A stretch of 64,000 nt of DNA from Mesorhizobium sp. B2-3-4 (GCF_006442315.1 NZ_VFVY01000019.1:98111-162110), one strand, 5' to 3'; positions 1 to 9,507 are shown, numbered from the stretch's first letter. The notes: a model not told the origin generated them from the letters alone. Numbers and translations: made by a program.

Positions 1-731
1 CGCCGAATGATCTCGTCGATGACTTTGCCGGACGTAGTTGCCGGGTTCTTGGGATCGATCGCGCTGTAGACGACATGCGCGGTCATTGCCATCGGCAGAT
101 GGCTGAGCTCCCGGAACGGAGCAAAGTCGTGCCGCTGCAGATCGCCCAGCGATGCATCGACGACCGGCAGCTCGAAATGCGTGTCCGCAAAGGCCCGGCC
201 GTGCCCCGGAATATGCTTCATCACCGGCAGCACCCCGCCCGACATCAAGCCTTCGGCCGCGGCGCGGCCCAACTCGATGACCGGGCGCGGGTCCTTGCCG
301 TATGCGCGCGCGCCGATGACATCGCTGGCACCCTCGATCGGCACGTCGAGCACCGGCAGGCAATCCGCCGTGATGCCGTAGCGCAACAGGTCGAAGGCAT
401 GCAGGCGCGCCATCAGCCAGGCGGCACGGGCACCGGCATCATGATCATCGCGCCACAAGGCGCCAAGCGCGCCGCCGGCCGGATAATTCGGCGCCAGCGG
501 CGGCCGCAGGCGCTGCACCCTGCCGCCTTCCTGGTCGATGAAGACCAGTGCGTCGGGGCGGCCGATGCAGTCGCGCATTTCGGCGACCAGATCGCGGATC
601 TGCTCTGTCTCGCCGATGTTGCGGGCGAACAGGATGAAGGCCCACGGGCATTCGTTGCGATAGAAACGGATTTCTTCGCGGGTGAGCGATTTCCCGGCAC
701 AGCCGAGGATCATGGATTTTGATTCGGTCAT
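1..731 (-). CDS. nagZ: Beta-N-acetylhexosaminidase NagZ (GH3), 3' end beyond window
   Basis: Cytoplasmic enzyme that removes N-acetylglucosamine from anhydromuropeptides during peptidoglycan recycling. Reading from an ATG at 731, 243 residues are visible before the window edge; the family is about 340 residues. The glycoside hydrolase 3 signature KHIPGHGRA is at residues 172-180, followed by the D-x-H loop (DTH, 184-186) that supplies the catalytic base; the nucleophile Asp lies outside the window. There is no signal peptide, as expected for NagZ and unlike the second GH3 gene at 26.8-28.2 kb. It follows the SPOR-domain gene on the same strand with 164 bases between them, which hold a strong hairpin terminator. 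I see no clear ribosome binding site before the chosen start. Confidence 0.93.
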   Translation of the reverse strand, partial: MTESKSMILGCAGKSLTREEIRFYRNECPWAFILFARNIGETEQIRDLVAEMRDCIGRPDALVFIDQEGGRVQRLRPPLAPNYPAGGALGALWRDDHDAGARAAWLMARLHAFDLLRYGITADCLPVLDVPIEGASDVIGARAYGKDPRPVIELGRAAAEGLMSGGVLPVMKHIPGHGRAFADTHFELPVVDASLGDLQRHDFAPFRELSHLPMAMTAHVVYSAIDPKNPATTSGKVIDEIIR

Positions 732-845
732 TTCAGGAGTCTAGGGCTTCGCGCGGCCAAAGGGAATCGCCCTGCCCGGATGGGGTGGGCTGCAAAACAT
801 GCTTCCACATGAAAAAGTCAGGCATATGAATGCCTCGGCAAAGAA

Positions 846-877
846 AAAGCCGGCGCGGGCATGGCCGCGCCGGCTTT
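846..877 (-). terminator. Intrinsic terminator after the SPOR-domain gene
   Basis: Perfect 13-base arms (AAAGCCGGCGCGG / CCGCGCCGGCTTT) around a 6-base loop. Read on the minus strand the hairpin is followed by TTTTTC. It sits 19 bases past the SPOR gene stop and upstream of nagZ, so nagZ probably depends partly on readthrough or its own promoter. Confidence 0.8.
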
Positions 878-895
878 GCAGGATTGGATCGATCT

Positions 896-3800
896 CTAGC
901 GCGATACGAAGCAGTTGCCGCCGGCGGCCTTGTAGCTGCTGCACAGGTTGATGGCGTCGTTGCGCGACTGGGCCGGAACGCGAACGCGGTAGAACGTGCC
1001 CTTGCCGGCGATCTCGGCCTTGACGATGTTTGCCGTGCGGCCGGAAAGCACGCCGCCATAGCGGCGCTGCAGATCCTGGTAGGTCGACTGGGCGCTCTCC
1101 ACCGTCGGCTGCGAGGCGATCTGCATCGACCACGAACCGCTGCCGGTCGCGGTTGCGGCCGGATCGATGGAAGCGACCTGATCTGGCTTGACCTCGCCGA
1201 CCACGTCGACCGGCTGGTCGGAGGGACGCTGCGGAGCGATCGCGACCTTGGCCGGCGTGTTGGCCGACTGCGCCTTGGCCTCAACCTTGGCGGGCTTGGC
1301 TGCCGGCTTCAGCGCCGGCTCGTCGTCGGCCTGCGTGGCGGCGGGTGCCACGGTGCCAGTCTGGTCGGCATCCGCCTGGCCGGCAGGCGCCACATGCTGC
1401 GGGGCCGGATCGGTCGGCTCTGCCGCGGCCACCTGCGGTGCCGCTGGAGCCGGCTCCTCGCGCGCCACAAGCGAGCCGTCGGACTTGACCACCATGGTCC
1501 TGACCTTGCGCGGCGCAACGGCCACGACATCGTTGTTGGTGCCCTTGTCGGTATCCTGCAGCACCTGGGCGATGCGATCCTCCGACTTCGGCGCGGGTGC
1601 CGCATTATCGGCCGGAGCCGCACCGGCGGTCGAAACTTCGCCGCCTGCATCCGTGCCGGAGGCAGCATTCTGGTCAGGAGAAAGATCGACCGCGCGGGCC
1701 GGGTCCTTCGCCTGCACGTCCACCGGTTCCTCGACGTTGGTGACAAGCTTCTGCTGGACCGGCTCGGCCGGCTTCGCGCCCTTGACCACCGCGTCATAGA
1801 CCTTGTTGTCCTGGTTCGGCACCACGGTGCCGCCGGGATTTTCCGGCTTGACCTTGATCGGCGAATTGTCTGCCTTGACGATGACAGGCGCTTCGCTGCC
1901 GCCCTTGTCGCCGAAGGACAGCGCAAAGGCGCCAAGACCGCCGGCAACAGCCACGGCACCGACAATCGCGGCAATGAACAGGCCGCGCCGTCCCGACGGC
2001 CTCTGAGCTTCCCGCTCGCCGAGGCCCGGAACCGACATCGCCTCGTCCAGCTCGGGGTCGTAGTCGAGTTCGTCGACGGCGAAATCGTCCGCCTGCGAGA
2101 CCGGCTGGCTGCCGGGCAGATTGTCGAGATCGAAGCCTTCGGCGGCATCGGCATAGGTCGAGGCAGCCGCCGCACGAGCAGGCATCTCCGCCGGCCGCGC
2201 CGCATAGGTCCGCGCTTCCGGCTGATAGGCCGGCCTCGGCTCTTCATATGCCTGATTGGCCGCGCCATACCCCTGATTGAACCCGGCATTGTAGGATTCG
2301 TCGGCATAGGCCGCGCTGCCGGCAGCAGCCGGCGCGACGTCAACCGAATTCATTTCAGTCAGAAGGCTGGCGAATTCAGCGTCGAGATCGTCATAGCCGG
2401 ATGCGGTCGGCTCATCTTCCTCGAAATGCAACTCCGGAATGTCGAGATCGTCGGCCAGCGCCACGACGCGCTCCGGCACATCGACTGTCTCGACATCGGG
2501 CATTTCTTCATAGCGCGGGGACTGGCGCGGCTGCGGCGCCGACGCGGGAGCGGCATAAGAAGCAGCGGCAACCGGCTCGGCCGCACGATAGGACGGCACC
2601 ACTTCCGGGGCGGCCGCTCTCGCGACCATCGAGGCGGCAGGCTGCGCGGCAAAAGCCGGCTGCTGGGGAACCGGCGTCACGCGGCTCCAGGAACGGGCCG
2701 GCTCCGACGGTTCGGAACGATCCGCCAACCAATCCAGCGAATCGACCTGCTCCTGGCTGGAAGCTGTTCCATCCCGCGGGTCGATGCTCCCGGCCAACGC
2801 GGCGTCGAAGGCGTCGTTGTCGAAATCGACATCGCCCTGTTCGCTGGCATGCGAACCAAAATCATGGTTCTGGAGCTCATCGAGCAGCAAATCGTCGAGG
2901 TTGGCATTGGCGGCCTGTGCGGAATCTGCGTGCCGCACATCCGGGGATGCTGTTTCGTCCAGGTCCCAGTCGAGGTCGCCAACCAGGTCGGCCGGCTCCT
3001 GCGCGGCCTTTGCCGTCGCGGCGGGAGGCGCCTGAACGGGGGCGGCGGCCGGTTGGGCCACGATCGGCCGAGGCGCGACCGGCTCCCTGGCCGACGGCAG
3101 CGTGCGTGCGGTCATGGTGCCCAGAAGCGCGTTCAATTCGTCTTCGAGGCTTCGCTCCTCAGCGATGGGGGCCTGCACCGGCGGCGCCACGGCTGCCAGC
3201 GGCGCAGCCGGCTGTGCGGGCGCTGCGGCGATTTCAGCCACGGGCTCTTCGGCAAGTTCGGCGAACGCCTCGTCCAGGTTCAGATCGAAAGCCTCATCCG
3301 GAACGGCTTCAGCGTTCGGAGCCTCTTCGCCGGTGTCGACGACACCAGCAGGCAACTCGTGCGTTTGCGCTCCGGCAAAAGCCGGCCGCTCATCAGCCTG
3401 CACATCGAAACCCGCATCGATATCGGCCATGGCATTGTCGAAGTGACCGACGAAATCCTCGTCGGAGATCGCCTGGGTTTCGGCCTCGGCAGCCAGCGCC
3501 GGCTCTGGATAGTCGACGGCAGCCGCATGGCGCTGGTTCGCCGAATCGGCATCGAGCATCAGCTCGTCTTCGAGCGACATCGCCATCGCATCGTCGAACT
3601 CATGATCGGCGACCGGCTCGGCGGCCACGGGCATTTCGGCAACCGGAGGCTGGGCAACGGCGTGCTGGATCTCGGGAGCCGCGTCCTCGATATGGAAATC
3701 GCCGTCGAGCGAGGCGGCGAGCTCGTCCTCCATCGGCAGGTCGTCGTCGTAAGGCGAAACGTCTTCGAGCGAACTGGCGACGGCATTGTCGAAATCGGCG

Positions 3801-4222
3801 TCGAAGGCAGGCTCGACGGACGGCACCGCTTGCGCGGTGCCGGGGTTGGCATGGCTGGCAACGGCCGCATGGTCGTCGACATCAGTCAGGTCCAGGTGGA
3901 AATCATCGTCGAGCGACAGCGCGAGATCGTCGTCCGCCACGTCGACGGTCACCGGCTCGTATGCCGGCTCACGAGCCTCGACAACTGGAGCGGCAAGACT
4001 GTCGGCGGCGTCGAATTCGCCCATCAGCTCTTTTTCAAGATCGATGTCGAAATCGCCCTCTTCCGCGGCCTGATCGGCGACATCGGCTTTCGGCTGGGCT
4101 GGCGCCTGCGGCTTGACTGGCTGACGCGGGTCAAATCCCATGATCCTGGTCAGTTCCGCGAACGGATCATCGTCGGCGATGTCGTTGTTGTCGGCTACTC
4201 TCAGCTGGGTTCTGTCTGCCAT
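896..4222 (-). CDS. Large SPOR-domain membrane protein
   Basis: Predicted inner-membrane, septum-associated protein of 1108 residues. The order is a long acidic, low-complexity cytoplasmic region (about 1-740), one membrane segment (about residues 743-766, after RRGLF), a Pro/Ala-rich periplasmic linker, and a C-terminal SPOR domain (about 1030-1108, beginning GSWSMQIASQ) that in this family binds denuded septal peptidoglycan. The cytoplasmic part repeats short units of the kind FDNAVASSLEDV, FDDAMAMSLEDEL, SLDDDFHLDL and SLDGDFHIED. I chose the ATG at 4222 (MADRTQLRV), which has GGGAAC a few bases upstream; an in-frame ATG at 4246 would add 8 residues. It lies between argS and nagZ, the usual rhizobial order. 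SPOR domain certain, exact role inferred. Confidence 0.88.
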   Translation of the reverse strand: MADRTQLRVADNNDIADDDPFAELTRIMGFDPRQPVKPQAPAQPKADVADQAAEEGDFDIDLEKELMGEFDAADSLAAPVVEAREPAYEPVTVDVADDDLALSLDDDFHLDLTDVDDHAAVASHANPGTAQAVPSVEPAFDADFDNAVASSLEDVSPYDDDLPMEDELAASLDGDFHIEDAAPEIQHAVAQPPVAEMPVAAEPVADHEFDDAMAMSLEDELMLDADSANQRHAAAVDYPEPALAAEAETQAISDEDFVGHFDNAMADIDAGFDVQADERPAFAGAQTHELPAGVVDTGEEAPNAEAVPDEAFDLNLDEAFAELAEEPVAEIAAAPAQPAAPLAAVAPPVQAPIAEERSLEDELNALLGTMTARTLPSAREPVAPRPIVAQPAAAPVQAPPAATAKAAQEPADLVGDLDWDLDETASPDVRHADSAQAANANLDDLLLDELQNHDFGSHASEQGDVDFDNDAFDAALAGSIDPRDGTASSQEQVDSLDWLADRSEPSEPARSWSRVTPVPQQPAFAAQPAASMVARAAAPEVVPSYRAAEPVAAASYAAPASAPQPRQSPRYEEMPDVETVDVPERVVALADDLDIPELHFEEDEPTASGYDDLDAEFASLLTEMNSVDVAPAAAGSAAYADESYNAGFNQGYGAANQAYEEPRPAYQPEARTYAARPAEMPARAAAASTYADAAEGFDLDNLPGSQPVSQADDFAVDELDYDPELDEAMSVPGLGEREAQRPSGRRGLFIAAIVGAVAVAGGLGAFALSFGDKGGSEAPVIVKADNSPIKVKPENPGGTVVPNQDNKVYDAVVKGAKPAEPVQQKLVTNVEEPVDVQAKDPARAVDLSPDQNAASGTDAGGEVSTAGAAPADNAAPAPKSEDRIAQVLQDTDKGTNNDVVAVAPRKVRTMVVKSDGSLVAREEPAPAAPQVAAAEPTDPAPQHVAPAGQADADQTGTVAPAATQADDEPALKPAAKPAKVEAKAQSANTPAKVAIAPQRPSDQPVDVVGEVKPDQVASIDPAATATGSGSWSMQIASQPTVESAQSTYQDLQRRYGGVLSGRTANIVKAEIAGKGTFYRVRVPAQSRNDAINLCSSYKAAGGNCFVSR

Positions 4223-4325
4223 TATTGTTCCCGAACTCGCACTCATTCGGACGCCATGGACGTCGCGCAGGGTTGGCCCTTACCAGCGCAATGTGGGCAA
4301 AAGGTGACAGGTTTTTTAGTCAAAC

Positions 4326-6083
4326 CTAACGCATTTCGGTGGGCGCAGCGGCTCCGATCAACGTCAGGCCGGACGTCAGAACGTCCGAAACAGCCTGCAC
4401 CAGCCCTAGTCTGGCATGCGTCAATTTACGATCGTTAACCTTAACAAAACGTAAGTCCGGATTATCCGTGCCCCGGTTCCAGTGTCCATGGAAACTGGAA
4501 GCCAGATCATAGAGGTAAAATGCCAGCCGATGCGGTTCCAGCGCAAGTGCGGCGGACTCGATCAGGCGCGGATATTCCGCAAGCTTCCTGATCAGCCCGA
4601 TTTCACCTTCGTCGGTCAGCGAAATTGCTGCGGCCGCCAGGCTGTTGCGGTCGAAATTGGCCTCGCCCAACTGTTCGCTCGCCTGCCGGAACACCGAATG
4701 GCAGCGCGCCGAGGCATACTGCACATAAAACACCGGATTGTCCTTCGACTGCTCGGTCACCTTGGCGAAATCGAAGTCGAGCGGCGCATCGCTCTTGCGG
4801 TAGAGCATCATGAAGCGGATCGCATCGCGTCCAACTTCTTCCACCACCTCGCGCAGCGTCACGAAATCGCCGGACCGCTTCGACATCCGCACCGGCTCGC
4901 CATCGCGAAACAGCTTGACCAGGTTGCACAAAAGAACAGTGAGCTTCACCTCGTCGCCGGCAATAGCCCGCGCCAGGGCCTCCAGCCGCTTGACGTAGCC
5001 GCCATGGTCGGCGCCGAGCACATAGATCAGGTCGACGAAGCCCCGATCGACCTTGTCCTTGAGATAAGCCACATCGGCGGCGAAATAGGTGAACGCGCCG
5101 TCCGACTTGACCAGCGCCCGGTCCATGTCGTCGCCGACCGCGGTCGAGCGGAACAGTGTCTGCTCGCGGTCTTCCCAGTCGTCCGGCTTCTCGCCCTTGG
5201 GCGGCGGCAGCTTGCCCTTGTAGATATGGCCCTTCAGCGTCAGATCGTTGATCGCCGAGCGGATCTTCCTGGCATTGTCGGCGTGCAGCGTGCGTTCGGA
5301 GAAGAACACATCGTGATGCACGTTGAGCAGCGCCAGATCCTCGCGGATCATCGCCATCATCGCGTCGATGGCGCGATCCTTGACGATGGCCAGCGCCTCC
5401 TCGTCCGGCATCTGCAGCAGGCTCCGGCCAAATTCCTTGGCTAGCGCCTGGCCGAGAGGGACGAGATAATCGCCAGGATAGAGGCCGTGCGGAATCTCAC
5501 CTATCTCGTCGCCGAGCGCCTCCCGATACCGCAGTATGACCGAGCGGCCGAGCACGTCGATCTGCCCGCCGGCGTCGTTGATGACATATTCCTTGGTCAC
5601 GTCGTAACCGGCGAACGCCATCAGATTGGCGAGCGCGTCGCCGACGACGGCACCCCGGCAATGACCGACATGCATCGGTCCCGTCGGGTTGGCCGAGACG
5701 TATTCGACATTGGTCTTCCGCCCTGCCCCGATCGTCGAGCGGCCATAGTTGCGCCCCTCGCCCAGAAGCGCCGACAGATGGGCGTGCCAGAAGCCGTCCT
5801 TGAGCCGCAGGTTGACGAACCCGGGCCCCGCGACCTCGGCGGCGGCGACATCCTTGTCGGTCCGCAGCGCCTCCGCCAGTTTCTCGGCTAGCGCGCGCGG
5901 GTTCTGCCCTGTGGGCTTGGCCAGCACCATTGCCGCATTGGTCGCGAGATCGCCATGGCTGGCGTCGCGCGGCGGCTCGACCGCTATGCGCGACAGGTCA
6001 GGCGAAACGCCATCCTTGTCTTTCAGATCAAGCGCTTCGACGGCTTTTACGACCCGCGCGGTGAAATCGGCGAAGATGTTCAT
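4326..6083 (-). CDS. argS: Arginyl-tRNA synthetase
   Basis: Class I aminoacyl-tRNA synthetase that charges tRNA-Arg in the cytoplasm. 585 residues, normal for the family. The HIGH-type motif reads HVGH (138-141), preceded by the typical EYVSANPTGPMHVGH context, and the KMSKS-type motif reads RMSKRSGD near residue 400. The C-terminal DALR anticodon-binding domain ends the protein. Start is the ATG at 6083 (MNIFADFTARV), matching the usual N-terminal Arg_tRNA_synt_N domain. It lies 61 bases after dgt on the same strand and upstream of the SPOR gene, consistent with a dgt-argS-SPOR transcription unit. Confidence 0.97.
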   Translation of the reverse strand: MNIFADFTARVVKAVEALDLKDKDGVSPDLSRIAVEPPRDASHGDLATNAAMVLAKPTGQNPRALAEKLAEALRTDKDVAAAEVAGPGFVNLRLKDGFWHAHLSALLGEGRNYGRSTIGAGRKTNVEYVSANPTGPMHVGHCRGAVVGDALANLMAFAGYDVTKEYVINDAGGQIDVLGRSVILRYREALGDEIGEIPHGLYPGDYLVPLGQALAKEFGRSLLQMPDEEALAIVKDRAIDAMMAMIREDLALLNVHHDVFFSERTLHADNARKIRSAINDLTLKGHIYKGKLPPPKGEKPDDWEDREQTLFRSTAVGDDMDRALVKSDGAFTYFAADVAYLKDKVDRGFVDLIYVLGADHGGYVKRLEALARAIAGDEVKLTVLLCNLVKLFRDGEPVRMSKRSGDFVTLREVVEEVGRDAIRFMMLYRKSDAPLDFDFAKVTEQSKDNPVFYVQYASARCHSVFRQASEQLGEANFDRNSLAAAAISLTDEGEIGLIRKLAEYPRLIESAALALEPHRLAFYLYDLASSFHGHWNRGTDNPDLRFVKVNDRKLTHARLGLVQAVSDVLTSGLTLIGAAAPTEMR

Positions 6084-6144
6084 GGTGTATGCTCTGGCGG
6101 CTTTATGACGAATCCGGCCCTTTGGCCGGCAAATCGAGCCCGCC

Positions 6145-7359
6145 CTAGCTCAAATCCGGCGTGCGGTCAAACAAACGCCTGTGTTCCTTGAGCGCGTAAG
6201 TGTCGGTCATACCGGCCAGGAAATCGGCGACGCTGCGTGCCTTGATGCGATCCTCGGCGCGATCCAGCCCTTCGCGCCAGCCGTCCGGCATGGCGCGCGG
6301 GTCGGCGAAATAGGCGTCGAAGAGATCCCTGACGATCTGCTCGGCGTCGGCGCGCACCCGCATGACCTCCGTGTGCCGGTAAAGATGCTTGTAGAGAAAA
6401 GCCTTCAGTTCCTTCTCGGCTTGCGCCATCTCGGCCGAGAACGTCACCATCGTCTCGCCCGCCGCCCGCACCGCGTCGGCGCTCTGCGGCCGGATTCGCT
6501 CCAGATTGGCGGTCGTCGACTTGATCACATCCTCGACCATGGCCGTTATCTGCCGCCGCATCAGCTCGTGGCCGGTGCGCACGTCGTCCAGCCTGGGATA
6601 GCGCTCGCGCACGCCCCTGAGGAGCGAGCCAGGCAGCGAAACGACCTTCAGCATGTCGAGCGTCAGCAGCCCTGACCGCAGCCCGTCGTCGATGTCATGC
6701 GTGTTGTAGGCGATATCGTCGGCGATCGCCGCGCATTGCGCCTCGATGCCGGCGAAGCGGTCGAGCTCGAGATCCTGCAACTGCGAGTAATCGCGAATCG
6801 CCTGCGGCACCGGCCCTTTCAGACCCTTGCCGCTGCTGTCGGTGAGCGGACCATTGTGCTTGACCAGGCCCTCCAGCGTCTCCCAGCTCAGATTGAGCCC
6901 GTCGAATTCGGCGTAGCGTGCCTCCAGCCGCGTCACGATGCGCAGCGACTGCGCATTGTGGTCGAAGCCGCCCCACGCCGCCATCTTTTCGTTCAGCGCG
7001 TCCTCGCCCGTGTGGCCAAAGGGCGTGTGGCCGAAATCATGCACCAGCGCCACCGCCTCGGCGAGATCTTCGTCGCCGCGCAGCGCCCGGGCCAGCGCGC
7101 GTGCGATCTGCGCCACCTCGATCGAATGGGTCAGCCTTGTGCGGTAGTGGTCGCCCTCATGGGCGATGAAGACCTGCGTCTTGTGCTTGAGCCGGCGGAA
7201 GGCCGTCGAATGGATGATCCGGTCGCGGTCGCGCTGGAACGGCGTGCGGGTCGGGCTTTCGACCTCGTCGAACAGGCGGCCGCGCGAACGGGCCGGGTCC
7301 GTGGCATAGGCCGCGCGCGGCCGATAGCCGAATCCGATGTCGCCCAACTCATTGGTCAT
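6145..7359 (-). CDS. dgt: dGTPase-like HD-domain triphosphohydrolase
   Basis: Deoxyguanosinetriphosphate triphosphohydrolase-like protein (type 2 family), which hydrolyses dNTPs to deoxynucleoside and triphosphate and so affects the dNTP pool. 404 residues. The HD metal site is complete: His78 (TRLTHSIEV), His107-Asp108 (LVHDFGHTPFGH) with further His at 111 and 116, and Asp214 in ADDIAYNTHDIDDG. The gene starts at the ATG at 7359 and is divergent from erpA, with about 90 bases between the starts. Substrate range cannot be told from sequence. Confidence 0.94.
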   Translation of the reverse strand: MTNELGDIGFGYRPRAAYATDPARSRGRLFDEVESPTRTPFQRDRDRIIHSTAFRRLKHKTQVFIAHEGDHYRTRLTHSIEVAQIARALARALRGDEDLAEAVALVHDFGHTPFGHTGEDALNEKMAAWGGFDHNAQSLRIVTRLEARYAEFDGLNLSWETLEGLVKHNGPLTDSSGKGLKGPVPQAIRDYSQLQDLELDRFAGIEAQCAAIADDIAYNTHDIDDGLRSGLLTLDMLKVVSLPGSLLRGVRERYPRLDDVRTGHELMRRQITAMVEDVIKSTTANLERIRPQSADAVRAAGETMVTFSAEMAQAEKELKAFLYKHLYRHTEVMRVRADAEQIVRDLFDAYFADPRAMPDGWREGLDRAEDRIKARSVADFLAGMTDTYALKEHRRLFDRTPDLS

Positions 7360-7449
7360 GGCTGATGCCGCCGCAGTTGACTTGATCCTGTTGACTTGGC
7401 CCGTCGCGCTTCATACCTATCATGTGAAACCGAAAGCAAGGTGACGCCC

Positions 7450-7797
7450 ATGGGCGCGGATGCCAAGACCGCCATGAAAGTCGAGATGACCGAGGCCGCC
7501 GCCAAGCGGATCGCCAGGATTGTTTCGGCCGATGCCGGCAAGACGGCGTTGCGCGTTTCCGTCGAAGGCGGCGGCTGCTCCGGATTTTCCTACAAGTTCG
7601 AGCTGGTCGATGCGCGCAACGATGACGACGTCGCCATCGAGAAGGACGGCGCCACGGTGCTGATCGACGATCTGTCGCTCGTCTATATGGGCGGCTCGGT
7701 GATCGACTTCGTCGACGATCTGATGGGCCAGTCGTTCCAGATCAGAAACCCGAATGCGGTCGCCTCCTGCGGCTGCGGCACGAGCTTCAGCATTTGA
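7450..7797 (+). CDS. erpA: A-type iron-sulfur carrier (ErpA/IscA family)
   Basis: Small cytoplasmic A-type scaffold that carries an Fe-S cluster to apo-proteins. From the ATG at 7450 (AAGGTG about 7 bases upstream) it is 115 residues, with the three conserved cysteines at 43 (GGGCSGF), 107 and 109 (SCGCGTSF). An upstream in-frame ATG at 7396 would add 18 residues without homology-like character and overlaps the dgt promoter region; MKVEMTE at 7474 is another possible start. Named erpA rather than iscA because rhizobial chromosomes usually carry an erpA-type gene next to dgt; this choice is inference. Confidence 0.9.
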   Translation: MGADAKTAMKVEMTEAAAKRIARIVSADAGKTALRVSVEGGGCSGFSYKFELVDARNDDDVAIEKDGATVLIDDLSLVYMGGSVIDFVDDLMGQSFQIRNPNAVASCGCGTSFSI

Positions 7798-7801
7798 CGA
7801 C

Positions 7802-8317
7802 ATGAAGCCGTTTCTCGAGGGCCACGAGGATCCGGTTACGGTTCTTCTCGCCCGCGAGATGGAAGCGATCACCGATTCGGATATCGTTGACTGGGCAAGC
7901 CGCCACACGGCGTCGCCCACCTATGCCGATGACGAAGATTATCTCCAATTGCTGCGATGCAATCCAAGGAACGCTCCGGCTCTTGGAAAAACCCCAGGCC
8001 ATCTAAAGTCGCTGGTGGCTCGACGTTTTCCTGATTTCAACGACGGCTCGGCCCAAGCCGGGGAGGTAGCGCGCAAGCTATTCCTGCGGCGCATCGGGAC
8101 CTACCTGCAAGGCGACATCGAACCGTTCCAGGTCTGCCGCATGATTTCTTTCATCGAGCAAAAGTACAACTTTCCGCCTTGGCTCGGAGACCTCTACAAC
8201 GCCTGTGACTGGATGGACGAAGGGACGACACGCGAACAGGCCTCGCATCTCGCGGAGGCGATCGAGCAGATTCTCTCGGATAATGGCGAGAGCCGACTTC
8301 CGGGAGCCCCAGTATGA
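7802..8317 (+). CDS. Uncharacterised soluble protein, 171 aa
   Basis: I do not recognise a characterised family. From the ATG at 7802, four bases after the erpA stop, it is 171 residues, soluble, rather acidic, without signal peptide or membrane segment. It has no obvious metal or nucleotide motif; aromatic and helix-rich stretches (CRMISFIEQKYNFPPWLGD) suggest an all-alpha fold. Its stop overlaps the next start (ATGA at 8314-8317), so it is probably translated together with the VOC protein and xthA. An upstream in-frame ATG at 7754 lies inside erpA and is unlikely. Confidence 0.75.
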   Translation: MKPFLEGHEDPVTVLLAREMEAITDSDIVDWASRHTASPTYADDEDYLQLLRCNPRNAPALGKTPGHLKSLVARRFPDFNDGSAQAGEVARKLFLRRIGTYLQGDIEPFQVCRMISFIEQKYNFPPWLGDLYNACDWMDEGTTREQASHLAEAIEQILSDNGESRLPGAPV

Positions 8318-8706
8318 GCGGTATCGGCGCAGTCCGTCAGGTCGCGCTGTCGGCCGGACGTCATCTTGATTCGACGCTGGCCTTCTGGCGCGACGTACTC
8401 GGCATGGGCGTTCACGCCCGCTACGATCCTCCCGGTATCGCCTTCATCATGGCCGGCGACGTGCGCCTGCTGTTCACCGACGGCATTCCGGCCGGCACGG
8501 TCTATCTCGACATAACGGGGCTGGAAGCCTTCCACGCCGAGGCGAAAGCCGCGGGCGTCCCCTTCACCGCGCCGCCCGCGCTTGTCCATCGCGATACCGA
8601 AGGCACCTTCGGACCGCCGGGGGAAAGCGAGTGGATGGCCTTCCTAAAGGACCCGGCAGGCAATACGATCGGCCTCGTCGAACGCCATCCGCCGCAGGAA
8701 GAATAG
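8314..8706 (+). CDS. VOC-family (glyoxalase/bleomycin resistance) protein
   Basis: 130-residue vicinal-oxygen-chelate fold protein. It shows the paired beta-alpha-beta-beta-beta units of this superfamily, with a first module around FWRDVLGMGVH and a C-terminal KDPAGNTIGLVE motif where the metal-binding Glu usually sits. Single-domain VOC proteins act as dimers; substrate (methylglyoxal adduct, epimerase substrate, drug) is not predictable. The start overlaps the upstream stop by 4 bases, and xthA follows 6 bases after its stop, so the three genes look like one operon. Confidence 0.87.
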   Translation: MSGIGAVRQVALSAGRHLDSTLAFWRDVLGMGVHARYDPPGIAFIMAGDVRLLFTDGIPAGTVYLDITGLEAFHAEAKAAGVPFTAPPALVHRDTEGTFGPPGESEWMAFLKDPAGNTIGLVERHPPQEE

Positions 8707-8712
8707 ACCGTC

Positions 8713-9507
8713 ATGAAAATCGTCACCTGGAACATCAACGGCGTTCGCGCCCGCATCGGCAACCTCACCCATTGGCTGACCGAGAGCGCGCCCGACATCG
8801 TCTGCCTGCAGGAAATCAAGACGGTCGACGAGCAGTTCCCGCGCGCCGAGATCGAGGCGCTCGGCTACAATGTCGAAACCCATGGCCAGAAGGGCTTCAA
8901 CGGCGTCGCCCTGCTGTCGAAACTGCGCTTCGATGAAGTCAACCGCGGCCTGCCGGGCGACGATACCGACGAGCAGGCGCGTTTCATCGAGGGCGTTTTC
9001 TCGACCGACAAAGGCGCGCTGCGCGTCGCCTCGCTCTATCTGCCGAACGGCAACCCGATCGATGACGAGAAGAAATTCCCTTACAAGCTGTCCTGGATGG
9101 CGCGGCTGGAACGGTGGGCGCAGGACCGCTTGAGGCTGGAGGAGGCCTTGGTACTGGCCGGCGACTACAACGTCATTCCCGAGCCGATCGACGCCAGGTT
9201 CCCTGAAAACTGGCTGGGCGACGCGCTCTTCCAGCCGCAGACGCGGCAGGCCTTCCGCCGCCTGCTCAATCTTGGCTTCACCGAGGCGGTCCGCGCGGTC
9301 ACCGACGCGCCGGACACCTACACCTTCTGGGATTACCAGGCCGGCGCCTGGCAGAAGAACAACGGCATCCGTATCGACCATCTGCTGCTGTCGCCGGAAG
9401 CCGCGAACCGGTTCTCCTCGGCCTCGATCGAAAAGCATGTGCGCGCCTGGGAAAAGCCGTCCGATCACGTCCCCGTGGCGATCGACCTGGCCTTGCAGCC
9501 GGCCTGA
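8713..9507 (+). CDS. xthA: Exodeoxyribonuclease III
   Basis: AP endonuclease / 3'-5' exonuclease of base excision repair. 264 residues, standard length. Family landmarks are present: MKIVTWNINGVRAR at the N-terminus, the metal ligand Glu34 in CLQEIK, KGFNGVALLS (60-69), GDYNV with the catalytic Asp/Asn pair around residue 155, and the C-terminal SDHVPV His near 255. It is the last gene of the erpA-xthA run. The ribosome binding site is weak, suggesting translational coupling to the gene 6 bases upstream. Confidence 0.95.
   Translation: MKIVTWNINGVRARIGNLTHWLTESAPDIVCLQEIKTVDEQFPRAEIEALGYNVETHGQKGFNGVALLSKLRFDEVNRGLPGDDTDEQARFIEGVFSTDKGALRVASLYLPNGNPIDDEKKFPYKLSWMARLERWAQDRLRLEEALVLAGDYNVIPEPIDARFPENWLGDALFQPQTRQAFRRLLNLGFTEAVRAVTDAPDTYTFWDYQAGAWQKNNGIRIDHLLLSPEAANRFSSASIEKHVRAWEKPSDHVPVAIDLALQPA

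Noticed and set aside
830..4438. A long open frame (about 1200 codons) on the plus strand across the SPOR gene
   Set aside because: It is antisense to a well-supported protein, has an Arg/Gly/His-heavy low-complexity translation, and arises from high-GC codon bias.
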